Shown: one piece after another, positions 5,641 through 5,780 of the stretch | Layout: each line of letters begins with the position of its first letter | Numbering within the stretch: the first letter of the stretch is position 1 | NCBI GenBank assembly: GCA_031266895.1 | Contig: JAISAD010000057.1 | Span: forward strand, 1-5,780 | Source of the DNA: Bacteroidales bacterium | GTDB taxonomy: Bacteria; Bacteroidota; Bacteroidia; Bacteroidales; WCHB1-69 | DNA: 5,780 nucleotides | Reading direction: 5' to 3' | Program-made: the position numbers and the translations under genes | The notes under the pieces: model-generated | What the model saw: the letters and a program-made list of their open reading frames with translations, nothing else | Database searches by the model: none | What the model was told of the DNA's origin: nothing

Positions 5641-5780
5641 ATGTTAGTCTGCACGGAAGGCATTATTTTGCATAAAACTAAATATTCCGACCACAGTCTG
5701 ATAGTTCAAATTTACACAGAAAAATTTGGTACTCAATCTTTTATAATTAAAAATGCACTTTCCAAAGCCAATAAAAACAG
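5641..5780 (+). CDS. recO: DNA repair protein RecO, N-terminal part (3' end outside window)
   Basis: The ATG two bases after the porZ stop opens a frame that stays open to the window end (46 complete codons). The N terminus MLVCTEGIILHKTKYSDHSL followed by IVQIYTEKFGTQSFIIKNA matches the OB-fold domain of RecO: a short strand ending in G-I-hydrophobic-L, a K-Y-x-[DE]-x-S-L turn, then the I-x-T-E-x-x-G strand pair. RecO acts in the cytoplasm, annealing complementary DNA and, with RecR, loading RecA on SSB-coated gaps. The two-base gap implies co-transcription and probably translation by reinitiation after porZ; there is no separate promoter box or Shine-Dalgarno sequence. Only about a fifth of the usual length (near 240 residues) is visible. 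Confidence 0.9.
   Translation, partial: MLVCTEGIILHKTKYSDHSLIVQIYTEKFGTQSFIIKNALSKANKN

Overview
The window looks like chromosomal DNA of a member of the Bacteroidota, most likely an anaerobic Bacteroidales-type organism; genus cannot be told. The reasons are two promoter -7 boxes of the Bacteroidota form TAnnTTTG followed by CA, starts without obvious Shine-Dalgarno sequences, and a PorZ-type type IX secretion protein, a family confined to this phylum. Everything with a clear function reads on the + strand.

Layout. (1) 1-846: C-terminal part of a TrkH/KtrB-type potassium uptake channel; its 5' half lies outside the window. (2) 847-1056: AT-rich spacer, empty apart from an inverted repeat just before a promoter. 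(3) 1057-1190: a compact tRNA unit with a perfect -7 box, tRNA-Val(UAC) with encoded CCA, and an intrinsic terminator. (4) 1191-1689: about 500 bases with no intact gene. On the - strand this stretch holds a short in-frame scrap of gyrA covering the active-site tyrosine motif. It then holds a few perfect palindromes and an array of six near-identical 10-bp palindromes (AGTAGCTACT) spaced 21-22 bp apart. (5) 1690-5780: a tight operon with its own -7 box: rbfA (30S subunit maturation), a LolC/E-like FtsX-family ABC permease, porZ (surface component of type IX secretion) and the start of recO (recombinational repair). Its junctions are a 4-nt gap, a 4-nt ATGA overlap and a 2-nt gap.

The operon genes serve ribosome assembly, envelope transport, protein secretion and DNA repair. 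Their junctions suggest co-transcription and, at the permease/porZ join, translational coupling. The least ordinary part is the tRNA-rbfA interval. Its array can be read as three successive stem-loops (copies 1/2, 3/4, 5/6) or as a helically phased row of protein-binding sites upstream of the rbfA promoter. The gyrA scrap beside a tRNA gene suggests a past insertion, deletion or recombination event. I see no complete new defence or mobile system here.
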